A stretch of DNA of 21,193 nt from positions 1-21,193 of the forward strand of contig JBJMXE010000125.1 of the NCBI GenBank assembly GCA_045809745.1, given 5' to 3'. Shown here one piece after another: positions 8,057 to 15,588 of the stretch (the first letter of the stretch is position 1; every line of letters begins with the position of its first letter). A program made the position numbers and the translations under genes. This DNA is from DATFCK01 sp045809745 (GTDB lineage: Bacteria; Verrucomicrobiota; Verrucomicrobiia; Chthoniobacterales; UBA10450). The notes beneath the pieces are model-generated. The model had not been told where the DNA came from and did not search any database. It saw only the letters and a list, made by a program, of their open reading frames with translations.

Positions 8057-9543
8057 CACAGCCGAATAACACCGGGCCGAACCTTGAAGAGTTAGGGGAC
8101 GTCCCGCTGGACGCATTTCGAGCTGAGTTGCACCAGCTTGCCGATTGGATTGCTGATTACCGGGAACAAATTGAGGAATACCGGGTCGCGCCCAAGGCGG
8201 AACCCGGTGCGATCTCCAGGCAGCTACCAGCACAAGGCCCGGAGCAGGCCGTTAGTTTCGACGAAATCTTCGCGGATTTTCAAAACATCCTTTTGCCGGG
8301 CGTCCTGCAATGGAGTCACCCCCAGTTCGCCGCGTATTTCGGATCGACCACCACAGCTCCGGGAATTGAAGGGGAAATTCTCGCGGCCGCGCTGAACGTG
8401 AATGCATTTACCTGGCGGGTGTCGCCGGTGGCAACGGAACTGGAGACGGTTGTGATTGGTTGGCTGCGGCAATGGCTCGGTTTGCCCGAATCGTTCGGTG
8501 GAGTGGTTTACGACACCGCCTCGATCGGAATCATGCATGCGCTCGCCGTGGCGCGCGAAGAAGCGGCGCCGTGTAGCCGAAAAGAGGGCCTAACCGGCCG
8601 CGATTTACCCAAATTCACGGTTTACACTTCAGATCAGGCGCATAGCTCGGTTGAGAAAGCGGTGATCGCCCTTGGCCTGGGGGAACAAAATGTCCGCAGG
8701 GTAATGAGCGACTCTGAATTCCGGCTGGATGTAGACAAACTGCGTCGGATGATCGCGGAAGATCGCGCAGCTGAACTCCGGCCATTAGCGTGTGTCGCAA
8801 CCGTCGGCACCACCTCTACCGCCAGCGTGGATCCCGTCCGGCCAATCGCCGAGGTCTGCCACGCACAAAAAATCTGGCTTCACATCGACGGCGCCTACGG
8901 TGCCGGTCTGGCGCTTCTCCCGGAGCATCGCTGGATTACTGACGGTTGGGCGGAAGCCGACTCAATCGTGATCAACCCGCACAAGATGTTGTTCGTCCCG
9001 TTCGACTTTAGCGTTCTATACGTCCGCGACTTGGAGCGACTCCGCCGCGTCTTCACTCTGGTGCCGGAATATCTTCGCGGCGACACGGTCGAAGCGGAGC
9101 GGAACTACATGGATTACGGGGTTCAACTTGGCCGTAGATTTCGTGCCTTGAAAGCCTGGATGGTGTTTCGGAGATTCGGCCGCGCCGGAATCGCCGCGCG
9201 AATTCGCGAGCATATCCGACTGGCACACTTATTCGCTGAATGGGTTGCCAGTGACACGCGATTCGCGTTAGCGGCGCCGGTCGTGATGGGAGTGATCTGT
9301 TTCCGAGTCACGGCCGCCGCCGACGATCGAGCTGATCAGATCAACAGCAGCATTGTCGAACACGTCAACGCCTCCGGCCAGGCCTACTTGAATCAGACGA
9401 AGTTGAAAGGTCGGAAGGTGATCCGGGTCGGACTTGGGAATGTTCTTACCACCGAGACACATCTCCGAAATGTCTGGGAACTGATCCTCAAAGCAGCCGA
9501 CGCATTTGTAGCCGGGCGCGGTGAGCCCGGCCTCCCACCGTAG
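8053..9543 (+). CDS. Pyridoxal-phosphate-dependent decarboxylase (aromatic-L-amino-acid decarboxylase family)
   Basis: The 496-residue product is a fold-type I, group II PLP decarboxylase. Visible marks are HPQFAAYFGSTTTAPGIEGE and WRVSPVATELETVV in the N-terminal third, the ATVGTTSTASVDP segment, HIDGAYGAG with the cofactor-binding Asp at 279, and INPHKMLFVPFD with the PLP Schiff-base Lys at 311. Length is normal for the family, which converts aromatic amino acids such as Tyr, Trp or DOPA to amines and CO2 in the cytoplasm; some members act instead on other amino acids or as aldehyde synthases. Substrate cannot be assigned. The ATG overlaps the stop of the glycosyltransferase (ATGA at 8053-8056), so the two are probably translated together. 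Their functional link is unknown. Confidence 0.88.
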   Translation: MTQPNNTGPNLEELGDVPLDAFRAELHQLADWIADYREQIEEYRVAPKAEPGAISRQLPAQGPEQAVSFDEIFADFQNILLPGVLQWSHPQFAAYFGSTTTAPGIEGEILAAALNVNAFTWRVSPVATELETVVIGWLRQWLGLPESFGGVVYDTASIGIMHALAVAREEAAPCSRKEGLTGRDLPKFTVYTSDQAHSSVEKAVIALGLGEQNVRRVMSDSEFRLDVDKLRRMIAEDRAAELRPLACVATVGTTSTASVDPVRPIAEVCHAQKIWLHIDGAYGAGLALLPEHRWITDGWAEADSIVINPHKMLFVPFDFSVLYVRDLERLRRVFTLVPEYLRGDTVEAERNYMDYGVQLGRRFRALKAWMVFRRFGRAGIAARIREHIRLAHLFAEWVASDTRFALAAPVVMGVICFRVTAAADDRADQINSSIVEHVNASGQAYLNQTKLKGRKVIRVGLGNVLTTETHLRNVWELILKAADAFVAGRGEPGLPP

Positions 9544-9575
9544 CCTTTCGCTCTGCGAAACGCCATTCCCTGCCT

Positions 9576-9634
9576 GTTGTAGCGGCGGTCTATGACCGCC
9601 GAAAAAGGCCGGCGTCACCGCCACCGGCTACAAC
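9576..9634. repeat. Palindromic repeat, family B (GTTGTAGC...GCTACAAC)
   Basis: Terminal inverted repeats GTTGTAGC at 9576-9583 and GCTACAAC at 9627-9634 enclose GGCGGTCTATGACCGCC, itself a hairpin, and a second GC-rich hairpin (GGCCGGCG...CGCCACCGG). It occupies the gap between the decarboxylase and the SurA-like gene. Partial relatives start at 11703, 20229 and 20883, and the GGCGGT...ACCGCC core recurs at 19023 and 19865. It may end the upstream transcript; no T-run follows it. Confidence 0.8.
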
Positions 9635-9703
9635 GTCGAGCAGCCGCTTGCGAGGAGCACCAGCCGCCCATAGAGTTGGCCTCCTGAAAGGTTTTCCACG
9701 CTT

Positions 9704-11242
9704 ATGATGAAGTTTTTTCGCAAGCACCGAAACACCCTGATGATTGTCATCGCGGTGCTGGCGATCCCGTTCATTTTCTACTTCAACAAAACCGATTTGA
9801 GCGCTCCCGGTCAGCGCGATTTCGGCACGTTCTACGACCGCAAAATTTCAGCAGTGGAGGCCCAGCGCTATGTCCGGTTGTTAGGCCTGGCGACGCAGCT
9901 CGGCATGAATGATTTCATCCAGGACCTGTCCGGCGGCGCCCGCGATGAAAACGAGCGCGCCGGCGCATTCATCTACAACCTCCTGATCCTGCGACGCGAA
10001 GCTGACCGGCTGGGGCTTGATGCCAGCCAATCTCAACGGGTTCAGTTCGTACGCGACCTGCGCGTGTTCCACGGTCCGTCATCCACATTCGACGTCGGCC
10101 GTTATACTGAGTTTACTCAGAATTTTCTGTCGCCGAACGGGTTTACCGATGCGCAGGTGGAGGAACTTGCTCGCGATGAGATCGCTTTGCGCCGGATCAA
10201 GGAATTGGTCGCGGTCGGGGTGTCAGTTCCGGAAAGCGAAACGAAGGAGAATTACGAGCGTGCTTATGGGCGTCTCACGGCCAGTGTCATTCATTTGCGC
10301 AACGCCGATTTCGCAAAGGACGTTAAGATCAGTGATGACGACGTCAAAAAATACTACGACGCTCAAAAGGCGGCACTGAAGACGGATGAGAAACGCAAAG
10401 TAGACTTCGTTAGGCTCGCTCTGACCGATCAGGACAAGAAGCTTTCTGGAAAGCAAAAGGTAGAAGCTCTGCAAAAGCTGTCCGATAAAGCGACCGATTT
10501 CACCCAGGCTTTGCTGGAGAAAGGCGCAAATTTCCAGCAGGTGGCGGCCAAGTTTCAGTTACCCGTCGAAACCACCGATCAGTTCGCCGCCGGGAAACCC
10601 GATCCCAAACTGGGAGCTGAACCACAAGTGAGCGCGAATGCCTTTCAGCTGAGCCCGGAGGAGCCTAACAGCGAGCCGGTTCAGGTCGGTGACGGATACG
10701 TCATTATGCATTTGGCGGGCATCGAACCATCACGTCCGCTGACGCTGGAAGAGGCGAAGCCGAAAATTGTGGAGACGCTCACCGCCACCCGCGCCCGCCA
10801 GGCGATGTCGGCTAAGGCGGCCCAAGCGGTCCATGATCTGCGCGAAGGGTTGAAAGCCGGCGAACCGTTGTCGTTCGCTGCCGAGAAGGTGAACGTGAAG
10901 GCCGAGAAACTGCCGCCGTTCACTTTGATTGACGATGACAAGGCAGAAGGTGACAAAGCGAAGGACAAACCGGCCGATCTGATTGCGGTGAAGAATGCGG
11001 TGGCTGCTCTGCAGCCGGGGGATGTGAGTGAATTTTTCCCTTGGGAAGACGGCGGCATTATCGCCGTGTTGGAGAAGCGGGAGCCGCCGGATGAAGCGAA
11101 GTACGGACCGAAGAAGAAGGAGTTGGGCGATCGGATCAGTACCAACAAACGGGAAATTGCGTTCTTTGAATGGCTCCGAGAAAAACAACGCGAAGCCGGC
11201 ATTCTGAAGAGCCAGCAAGCAGAGCCCGGTCAACCATCCTGA
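9704..11242 (+). CDS. Membrane-anchored SurA/PpiD-like peptidyl-prolyl isomerase/chaperone
   Basis: The 512-residue protein opens with a short basic stretch and one membrane anchor at about residues 10-26 (LMIVIAVLAIPFIFYF), so the rest should lie in the periplasm. Residues 37-190 form a helical SurA N-terminal-like chaperone region with charged helices. The segment from about 250 to 360 resembles a parvulin (PpiC-type) domain: GANFQQVAAKFQLPVETTDQF, NAFQLSPEEPNSEPVQVGDG, YVIMHLAGIEPSRPLTLEEAK. The tail is Lys/Glu-rich. PpiD/SurA proteins help fold exported outer-membrane proteins, which fits the upstream tamB/Omp85 pair. GAAAGG at 9686-9691 precedes the ATG by 12 bases; the ATG three bases later is an equal alternative. 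Isomerase activity is not certain, because the catalytic parvulin residues are not obvious. Confidence 0.83.
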   Translation: MMKFFRKHRNTLMIVIAVLAIPFIFYFNKTDLSAPGQRDFGTFYDRKISAVEAQRYVRLLGLATQLGMNDFIQDLSGGARDENERAGAFIYNLLILRREADRLGLDASQSQRVQFVRDLRVFHGPSSTFDVGRYTEFTQNFLSPNGFTDAQVEELARDEIALRRIKELVAVGVSVPESETKENYERAYGRLTASVIHLRNADFAKDVKISDDDVKKYYDAQKAALKTDEKRKVDFVRLALTDQDKKLSGKQKVEALQKLSDKATDFTQALLEKGANFQQVAAKFQLPVETTDQFAAGKPDPKLGAEPQVSANAFQLSPEEPNSEPVQVGDGYVIMHLAGIEPSRPLTLEEAKPKIVETLTATRARQAMSAKAAQAVHDLREGLKAGEPLSFAAEKVNVKAEKLPPFTLIDDDKAEGDKAKDKPADLIAVKNAVAALQPGDVSEFFPWEDGGIIAVLEKREPPDEAKYGPKKKELGDRISTNKREIAFFEWLREKQREAGILKSQQAEPGQPS

Positions 11243-11260
11243 TTCTTTGGGCTCCGCAAT

Positions 11261-11311
11261 CGTAGGGGAAGCTGTTAGCTTGCCCTGGGACGCCAACCAC
11301 GTCCCCTACAG
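11261..11311. repeat. Palindromic repeat, family A, copy 2, abutting the TPR gene
   Basis: GTAGGGGA at 11262-11269 pairs with TCCCCTAC at 11302-11309, and AAGCTGTTAGCTT inside matches copy 1. The element ends six bases before the ATG of the TPR gene, so it forms that gene's entire immediate leader. Its AGAAG tail is the only purine-rich stretch that could serve as a ribosome site. Confidence 0.8.
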
Positions 11312-11316
11312 AAGAC

Positions 11317-11649
11317 ATGGAATCGCGGGACGAATTGTTTGACGACGCCAACGGCGATCTGGCGATCGGCGAGCTGGAAAGCGCGGTAGCGAAATACCGG
11401 CGCTGCACTGAGATCGATCCTCAATTTTTCGATGGCTGGCACGCCTTGGGGATGGCGCTGATGAAACTTGGCCGGTTCGACGAAGCCATTGCCGCCGGCA
11501 TAAAGACGACGCAACTGCAGCCTAACGACCAGATCGCGTGGACCAGTCTTTCGCTGTTTTACAATCGCGCTGGCAACATCAAGGAAGCCGAAGCAGCCGG
11601 AACGAAGGCGAAAATCTTGTCTTGGGGCGGCAAGATTTCGAAAGATTGA
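11317..11649 (+). CDS. Small tetratricopeptide-repeat protein
   Basis: A 110-residue protein made almost wholly of TPR helices. Three repeats can be read: AIGELESAVAKYRRCTEIDPQ at about 16-36, GWHALGMALMKLGRFDEAIA with TTQLQPND at about 41-71, and AWTSLSLFYNRAGNIKEAEA at about 73-92. TPRs are protein-protein binding scaffolds; there is no signal peptide or catalytic domain, so it is probably a cytoplasmic adaptor. It follows the SurA-like gene by 74 bases, most of which is a palindromic repeat. It may be cotranscribed with that gene. The fold is clear; the partner is unknown. Confidence 0.8.
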   Translation: MESRDELFDDANGDLAIGELESAVAKYRRCTEIDPQFFDGWHALGMALMKLGRFDEAIAAGIKTTQLQPNDQIAWTSLSLFYNRAGNIKEAEAAGTKAKILSWGGKISKD

Positions 11650-11702
11650 AGGGTGCACGGGGGAGGGTGAGTGGCTCGGCTGGCGCTGCACCTCTTACCG
11701 AT

Positions 11703-11797
11703 GTAGCGGCGGTCTCTGACGGGTCGCACTACCGGAATGTAGCATCGGCCGGCCACCGATGATCTAAAAACCCCATCGGGCAGCGGCCGCTGCCACA
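11703..11797. repeat. Nested palindromic repeats (truncated family B next to family C)
   Basis: TGTAGCGGCGGTCTCTGAC opens like family B but its second half is missing. It is interrupted by CCGGAATGTAGCATCGG at 11732-11748, the family C element also found inside the glycosyltransferase. That element ends in the palindrome GGCAGCGGCCGCTGCC at about 11779-11794. The arrangement looks like one element inserted into another. The 321-base gap 11650-11970 holds these, the hairpin at 11880-11918 and the promoter of the GbsR gene; I see no gene in it. Confidence 0.7.
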
Positions 11798-11879
11798 AAA
11801 TAAAAGAGAGGCGGAGCGAGCGCGCCGATCGAAACGCCGCACCACGGTGCGCATTCTGACGACCGCGCAGCCAGGCTAG

Positions 11880-11918
11880 TCGCCGCGTTTGGTCCAGGGC
11901 TTAGCCCTGAGGCGGCGA
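11880..11918. other. Nested hairpin upstream of the GbsR-type gene
   Basis: TCGCCGC at 11880-11886 pairs with GCGGCGA at 11912-11918, enclosing a second perfect inverted repeat AGGGCT-T-AGCCCT at 11896-11908. There is no T-run after it. It lies 17 bases upstream of the putative -35 box. It could be an upstream transcript end, an operator-like site, or one more dispersed palindrome. Confidence 0.5.
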
Positions 11919-11934
11919 ACCCCGAATGTAATTA

Positions 11935-11963
11935 TTGACTATTCGAAACTTTCAATATATCCT
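11935..11963 (+). promoter_or_regulatory. Putative sigma70 promoter of the GbsR operon
   Basis: TTGACT at 11935-11940 is followed after 17 bases by TATCCT at 11958-11963. TATATC at 11956-11961 with a 15-base spacer is an alternative. The expected start of transcription, about 11970, falls on the ATG at 11971, so the message may be leaderless. The region is markedly more AT-rich than its surroundings. Confidence 0.5.
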
Positions 11964-11970
11964 GAAACTG

Positions 11971-12501
11971 ATGAAAGAGGTGAACCGAGACGCTGAGGTC
12001 CTTCGCCAAACCCGGGATGAGTTTGTCAGTCAGTGGGGCGCCATCGGCAGCGCCTGGGGAATCAATCGCACCATGGCTCAGATCCACGCCCTCCTCATCA
12101 CTGCCACCGCTCCGCTCAGCACCGATGAAATCATGAGCGAACTTAAGATCAGCCGCGGCAATGCCCACGGTAATCTCCGCGACCTCGTTAGCTGGGGCCT
12201 GGTTCGCAGCGTCGTCCGCAAAGGCGAGCGAAAGGAATTTTTCGAGGCTGAAAAAAACGTCTGGAAGATGTTCTGCATCATCATCCGCGAACGACGCCGT
12301 CGCGAATTGAGACCGGCCATGACCGTGCTTCAGGATTGCGCCGAACGAACTAAAAAATTAAAGGGCGCCGAAGCTGCCGCCTTTAACGGCCAGATCCGCG
12401 CGCTCGCCGAATTCCTCGACGTCGCAGACGGGGTGATCACGAAATTGTCCCGCTCCGAACAAAGCACGGTTTTGCCCTGGGCCCTGAAATTTCTCAAATG
12501 A
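11971..12501 (+). CDS. GbsR/MarR-type winged-helix transcriptional regulator
   Basis: The 176-residue product starts MKEVNRDAEV. The frame is open back to a TTG at 11935, but that TTG is part of a good -35 box, so the ATG at 11971 is preferred. The sequence WGINRTMAQIHALLI, PLSTDEIMSELKISRGNAHGNLRDLVSWGLV and RKGERKEFFEAE is the GbsR-type winged helix; the recognition helix is at about residues 61-75 and the wing at about 80-90. A helical C-terminal half should dimerise. Such proteins are cytoplasmic repressors or activators that sense small ligands, choline or betaine in the few studied cases; the ligand here is unknown. It heads a tight cluster with a membrane protein, a DUF393 protein and a TIGR01777 protein, and probably controls it and itself. 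Confidence 0.88.
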   Translation: MKEVNRDAEVLRQTRDEFVSQWGAIGSAWGINRTMAQIHALLITATAPLSTDEIMSELKISRGNAHGNLRDLVSWGLVRSVVRKGERKEFFEAEKNVWKMFCIIIRERRRRELRPAMTVLQDCAERTKKLKGAEAAAFNGQIRALAEFLDVADGVITKLSRSEQSTVLPWALKFLK

Positions 12502-12538
12502 ATGCAGTAATCGTTGAAGAAAGGAAATCATCATCATC

Positions 12539-12940
12539 ATGACACCTATCGTTTGGACTTACCTCATCTACCTCATCGTCAGCCTGTTTCTGACGGTGTG
12601 GGTGGCTCATACATTGCATCGGAATGGTCGGATATTTCTGGTCGATGCTTTTGGCGGTAACGAACCGTTAGCTGATTCCGTAAATCACCTTCTGGTCGTC
12701 GGTTTTTACCTGATTAATATCGGCTACGTCGCACTCGCCCTGAAGGAAGCGAACGCGCCGGCCGATATGCGACAAGTTCTTGAAGTGCTCAGCGGCAAGA
12801 TCGGTGTCGTCCTGCTGGTGCTCGGCGGAATGCACTTCTTCAACGTCTTTGTGTTTTCGAAATTGCGCCGGCGAGCATTGCTTCAGCGCACGCCGCCGCC
12901 GCTACCGCCGGACGCGCATCTCGCTCCACCCGTTTTATGA
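12539..12940 (+). CDS. Small integral membrane protein of unknown function
   Basis: A 133-residue protein with three likely transmembrane helices: about residues 5-24 (VWTYLIYLIVSLFLTVWVAH), 48-68 (HLLVVGFYLINIGYVALAL) and 88-107 (IGVVLLVLGGMHFFNVFVFS). The tail is basic and then Pro-rich. AAGAAAGGA at 12517-12525 is the ribosome site, separated from the ATG by an ATC triplet run. I do not recognise a named family. It lies between the GbsR-type gene and the DUF393 gene and overlaps the latter by ATGA, so it is a likely partner of that redox-type protein. No conserved redox Cys pair is visible in it. Confidence 0.75.
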   Translation: MTPIVWTYLIYLIVSLFLTVWVAHTLHRNGRIFLVDAFGGNEPLADSVNHLLVVGFYLINIGYVALALKEANAPADMRQVLEVLSGKIGVVLLVLGGMHFFNVFVFSKLRRRALLQRTPPPLPPDAHLAPPVL

Positions 12941-13332
12941 AATCGTTATACGTCTTGTTCGACGTGGAGTGTGCGGTTTGTCGCCGCTGCCGGGATTGGT
13001 TATCGGCCCAACCCGCATTCGTCCGCTTGATCTTTATCCCGCTGCAATCCCCGGAAATCGATCGAATGTTTCCGGGAGTGAAATCGCTGCGGCCGCAGCA
13101 GCAACTCATTGTGATTGGTGACAACGGCGATGTGTATCGCGGCGCATCTGCCTGGCTTATTTGTTTGTGGGCGCTGCGGCGTTATCGCTCCACTGCGCTT
13201 CGCCTGGCGAATCCCGTCCTGCGGCCGTTCGCAAGACTCTTGTGCGAGGCAGTGTCACGGAATCGGTCCCGAATCTCGGAGTTCCTCTCGATCAGTCGCA
13301 CCGACCAAATGGAGTCACTGCCAACGAAATGA
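12937..13332 (+). CDS. DUF393 (DCC1-like) thiol-disulfide oxidoreductase family protein
   Basis: The 131-residue protein starts MKSLYVLFDVECAVCRRCRDWL, the DUF393 signature, which is normally DGxCxxC near the N-terminus with a thioredoxin-like fold. Cysteines are at 12, 15 and 18; the usual Gly after Asp is replaced by Val. Later family marks are IFIPLQSPE, the basic RGASAWLICLWALRRY segment and a helical end. Members are thought to be thiol-disulfide oxidoreductases, but few have been tested. Both ends overlap neighbours at ATGA, with the membrane protein before and the TIGR01777 gene after, so the three are almost certainly translated together. Confidence 0.85.
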   Translation: MKSLYVLFDVECAVCRRCRDWLSAQPAFVRLIFIPLQSPEIDRMFPGVKSLRPQQQLIVIGDNGDVYRGASAWLICLWALRRYRSTALRLANPVLRPFARLLCEAVSRNRSRISEFLSISRTDQMESLPTK

Positions 13333-14288
13333 AGGTGGTGATCGTCGGCGGGACAGGCCAGGTCGGTCGCGTCCTTACCCGCGCGTTTCACTCGGCGAAG
13401 AATGAGTTGGTGATTTTGAGTCGTCACCGGGCACCAAACACCCGGGCGCGAGTTGTTCTTTGGAACGGTAACGACGCCGGAGCATGGACCGCTGAGTTGG
13501 AATCCGCGACCGCGGTGATTAACCTCGCCGGCCGAAGTGTGAATTGCCGCTACGGATCGCGGAACCGGCGGGAAATCATGCAATCGCGCATCGACTCTGT
13601 TCATGCGATCGGCCGCGCGATCCAGCAGGCCAAACGTCCGCCTCAAGTTTGGTTGCAGGCGAGTACTGCAACGATCTATGCGCATCGCTTCGATGCGCCT
13701 AACGACGAATTCGATGGCATCATCGGCGGAGAAGAAAGACATACGCCGGACACTTGGCGATTTAGCATTGATGTCGCCAAAGCGTGGGAGTCGGCGGTCG
13801 GGCAATTCACGCCGCTCCCGAAAACGCGTGTGGTGATGATGCGCTCAGCCATGGTTATGAGCCCCGATCCGGGCGGGATCTTCGCCATGCTACGCAGGCT
13901 GGTGCGACTTCGTCTTGGCGGACGAGCAGGCCAGGGCGACCAATACATTTCCTGGATCCATGAGCATGATTTCGCGAACGCAGTTCGGTTGTTCATCGAC
14001 AATACGGAATTCTCCGGGGTGGTGAACGTCTGTGCCCCCGAACCCATGCCCAGCAATCGTTTCATGAGGGAACTTCGACACGCCTGCGGAGTTCGCGTCG
14101 GTTTACCGGCAACAAGCTGGATGCTGGAGATAGGCGCGTTCCTCATGCGGACCGAGACCGAGCTGATCTTGAAGAGCCGGCGCGTCATTCCGCGTCGTTT
14201 GCTCGAGAGCGGGTTTCGATTCCAGTTTCCACACTGGCCGGATGCCGCGGCCGACCTCTGTCACCGATATCGAACCGGTAACCAGTGA
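13329..14288 (+). CDS. TIGR01777 family (SDR39U1/YfcH-like) epimerase/oxidoreductase
   Basis: The 319-residue product begins MKVVIVGGTGQVGR, a Rossmann nucleotide-binding loop, at the ATG that overlaps the DUF393 stop. A longer reading from 13161 is possible, but it would run through the DUF393 gene and put 56 unrelated residues in front of the fold. Family marks follow in order: NLAGRSVNCRY, RIDSVHAIGRAI, ASTATIYAHR, WRFSIDVAKAWE, RSAMVMSPDPGG, QYISWIHEHDFANAV, NVCAPEPMPSNRFM, and a DUF1731-type end RRLLESGFRFQFPHW. These atypical short-chain dehydrogenases bind NAD(P) in the cytoplasm, and their substrate is generally unknown. The GbsR, membrane and DUF393 neighbours suggest a regulated redox function. 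Confidence 0.9.
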   Translation: MKVVIVGGTGQVGRVLTRAFHSAKNELVILSRHRAPNTRARVVLWNGNDAGAWTAELESATAVINLAGRSVNCRYGSRNRREIMQSRIDSVHAIGRAIQQAKRPPQVWLQASTATIYAHRFDAPNDEFDGIIGGEERHTPDTWRFSIDVAKAWESAVGQFTPLPKTRVVMMRSAMVMSPDPGGIFAMLRRLVRLRLGGRAGQGDQYISWIHEHDFANAVRLFIDNTEFSGVVNVCAPEPMPSNRFMRELRHACGVRVGLPATSWMLEIGAFLMRTETELILKSRRVIPRRLLESGFRFQFPHWPDAAADLCHRYRTGNQ

Positions 14289-14446
14289 CGAACCGCCGGT
14301 GGCAGCGCGTTTGATTCGCTTCTTCCCGAAGCTCATCCGTACGGCCTTACCGTCTATGGCGCGCGCCTGGATGTTTCAACGCCAGCGGAGCAGTGATGGA
14401 GTGATGAGCGATGAATTAATACCCCCTTACTCCACTTATCTGGCTG
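14289..14446. other. Convergent gap with simple-repeat tract
   Basis: This gap lies between the plus-strand TIGR01777 gene and the minus-strand TraB gene. It holds a degenerate GATGGAGTGATG-type tract at about 14395-14405, followed by AATTAATACCCCCTTACTCC. A similar ATGGAGTA tandem occurs at 18593-18608. I see no convincing terminator or gene here. Confidence 0.4.
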
Positions 14447-15319
14447 CTACAGTTGCTCGAGCTTGTAACCACGCTTCTGGAGGAGCGATATCAAACCGTT
14501 CGGCCCGGGATAGTGAAGTGCTCCTACCACAATCGTGGTTGGTTTTCCGGTCTTGATCTCAGCGGCAATCTTTGGAGCCCATTTTAAGTTTCGTTCGTCG
14601 AGAAGCCTCAGATCCGCACCAATATTCTCCTTACGAAACCGTTCGTTCAGCGCCCACATTGCGCTGGTGTCTCCACGTTTCCAGGCTTCGTGCATCATTT
14701 GCGAGTCGCCGCCGCTGAGCTTTTTGTTATACCGCACGATCGAATCCAACAAGATGAGTTCAGACTCGATGTCGCTCATCTTGGCGAGCACATCCACATG
14801 CTCGGTAGGACTTTCGAGGCCACCGACTTGTTTGCCCGCTTTGTGGGCTACTTCGGAGAAGTGGTTATCCAGGCCAAGGCCGGAGCGCAGATCGCTATAG
14901 CCGCGGATTCCCCACAGTCCCGCGATAGCCCATGGCCGATAAGGAAGAAATGAGTTCGGATCCAGGCTCGATATCCGGAAGGCTTTAACCAGGTACAGAT
15001 AAGTTTGCGGATGCACGTGCCGGCGGATGTCCTGGCCGTGCGGATACATTCCAGCCTTCCTGAATTGTGCGCTAAATGTGCTGTCGAGATTCGGATCAAA
15101 TTCAAAAACAAACCTTTGAGAGGTGTTCAGCGCTTCCAGGTAAGGTGCTGGAAGTGGGTAATCGCGCTTGGCTAAAGCATGTGAGCTTCCGACCAGATAA
15201 AACGGATGCTTCACGTTGGTGACCCGCCACACGCAGGCCGTTGCGGCCTCTGAACGCAGCGGTAATCCGAGGAGAACAGTAGCGAACAACGTCGGCAGCA
15301 GAAGGAGGCGGGGAGCCAT
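14447..15319 (-). CDS. TraB/GumN family protein
   Basis: A 290-residue protein with an N-terminal signal peptide (MAPRLLLLPTLFATVLLGLP, then LRSEAA). The TraB/GumN marks are YLVGSSHALAKRDYPLP with His at 47, VFEFD, VGGLESPTEH near the middle, and a C-terminal VVGALHYPGPNGLISLL with His at 269, followed by the usual KRGYKLEQL ending. Length is typical for the family. The family shares a fold with Tiki/EreA-type metal-dependent hydrolases, and the conserved His/Glu residues suggest metal binding, but bacterial roles are largely unknown. It should be exported to the periplasm. It is transcribed toward the TIGR01777 gene and away from the PEP-CTERM gene. No strong ribosome site is visible before the ATG. 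Confidence 0.85.
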   Translation of the reverse strand: MAPRLLLLPTLFATVLLGLPLRSEAATACVWRVTNVKHPFYLVGSSHALAKRDYPLPAPYLEALNTSQRFVFEFDPNLDSTFSAQFRKAGMYPHGQDIRRHVHPQTYLYLVKAFRISSLDPNSFLPYRPWAIAGLWGIRGYSDLRSGLGLDNHFSEVAHKAGKQVGGLESPTEHVDVLAKMSDIESELILLDSIVRYNKKLSGGDSQMMHEAWKRGDTSAMWALNERFRKENIGADLRLLDERNLKWAPKIAAEIKTGKPTTIVVGALHYPGPNGLISLLQKRGYKLEQL

Positions 15320-15325
15320 TAAACG

Positions 15326-15355
15326 GTTTTACCCTAACGACAAACGGGCTGTCAA
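15326..15355 (-). promoter_or_regulatory. Putative promoter of the TraB/GumN gene
   Basis: On the minus strand TTGACA (15355-15350) is followed after 18 bases by TAAAAC (15331-15326). The -35 is a perfect match and the -10 matches four of six positions. Transcription would begin at or next to the ATG at 15319, so the message may be leaderless, which would fit the weak ribosome site. Confidence 0.5.
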
Positions 15356-15588
15356 TAAGTCCGGACTGAACGAAAGAATTCCAAGGCGGTAGGGTGTGGG
15401 TCAAGTGGACCCGTGGCGCGAAATGGGGCAATCACAGCCCTCGCTACAAATCCAACAGCATGAGCGCATTATTTTTCTGGACTGGCAACCGCCGACAGCC
15501 TGACTCTCGAATAGTTCAGTAGTCAATATCGACCATAATTTCTGGATCAACTCGAAAAAGTAGTTATCTTCAACCCCGGAGTTTCATC

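Noticed and set aside
13161..13328. Longer N-terminus for the TIGR01777 protein
   Set aside because: It would run inside the DUF393 gene in another frame; the Rossmann motif begins naturally at the ATG at 13329, which overlaps the DUF393 stop.
13182..13805. Minus-strand open frame of 207 codons
   Set aside because: It lies opposite the DUF393 and TIGR01777 genes, both with firm family motifs; its translation is Arg-rich shadow sequence.
14242..14556. Open frame of 104 codons across the end of the TIGR01777 gene and the gap after it
   Set aside because: It overlaps two better-supported genes, reads through a simple-repeat tract and has no recognisable domain.
15480..15500. Sigma54-type (-24/-12) promoter for the PEP-CTERM gene
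   Set aside because: TGGCA is present at about 15484, but the TTGC part at the right distance is not convincing.
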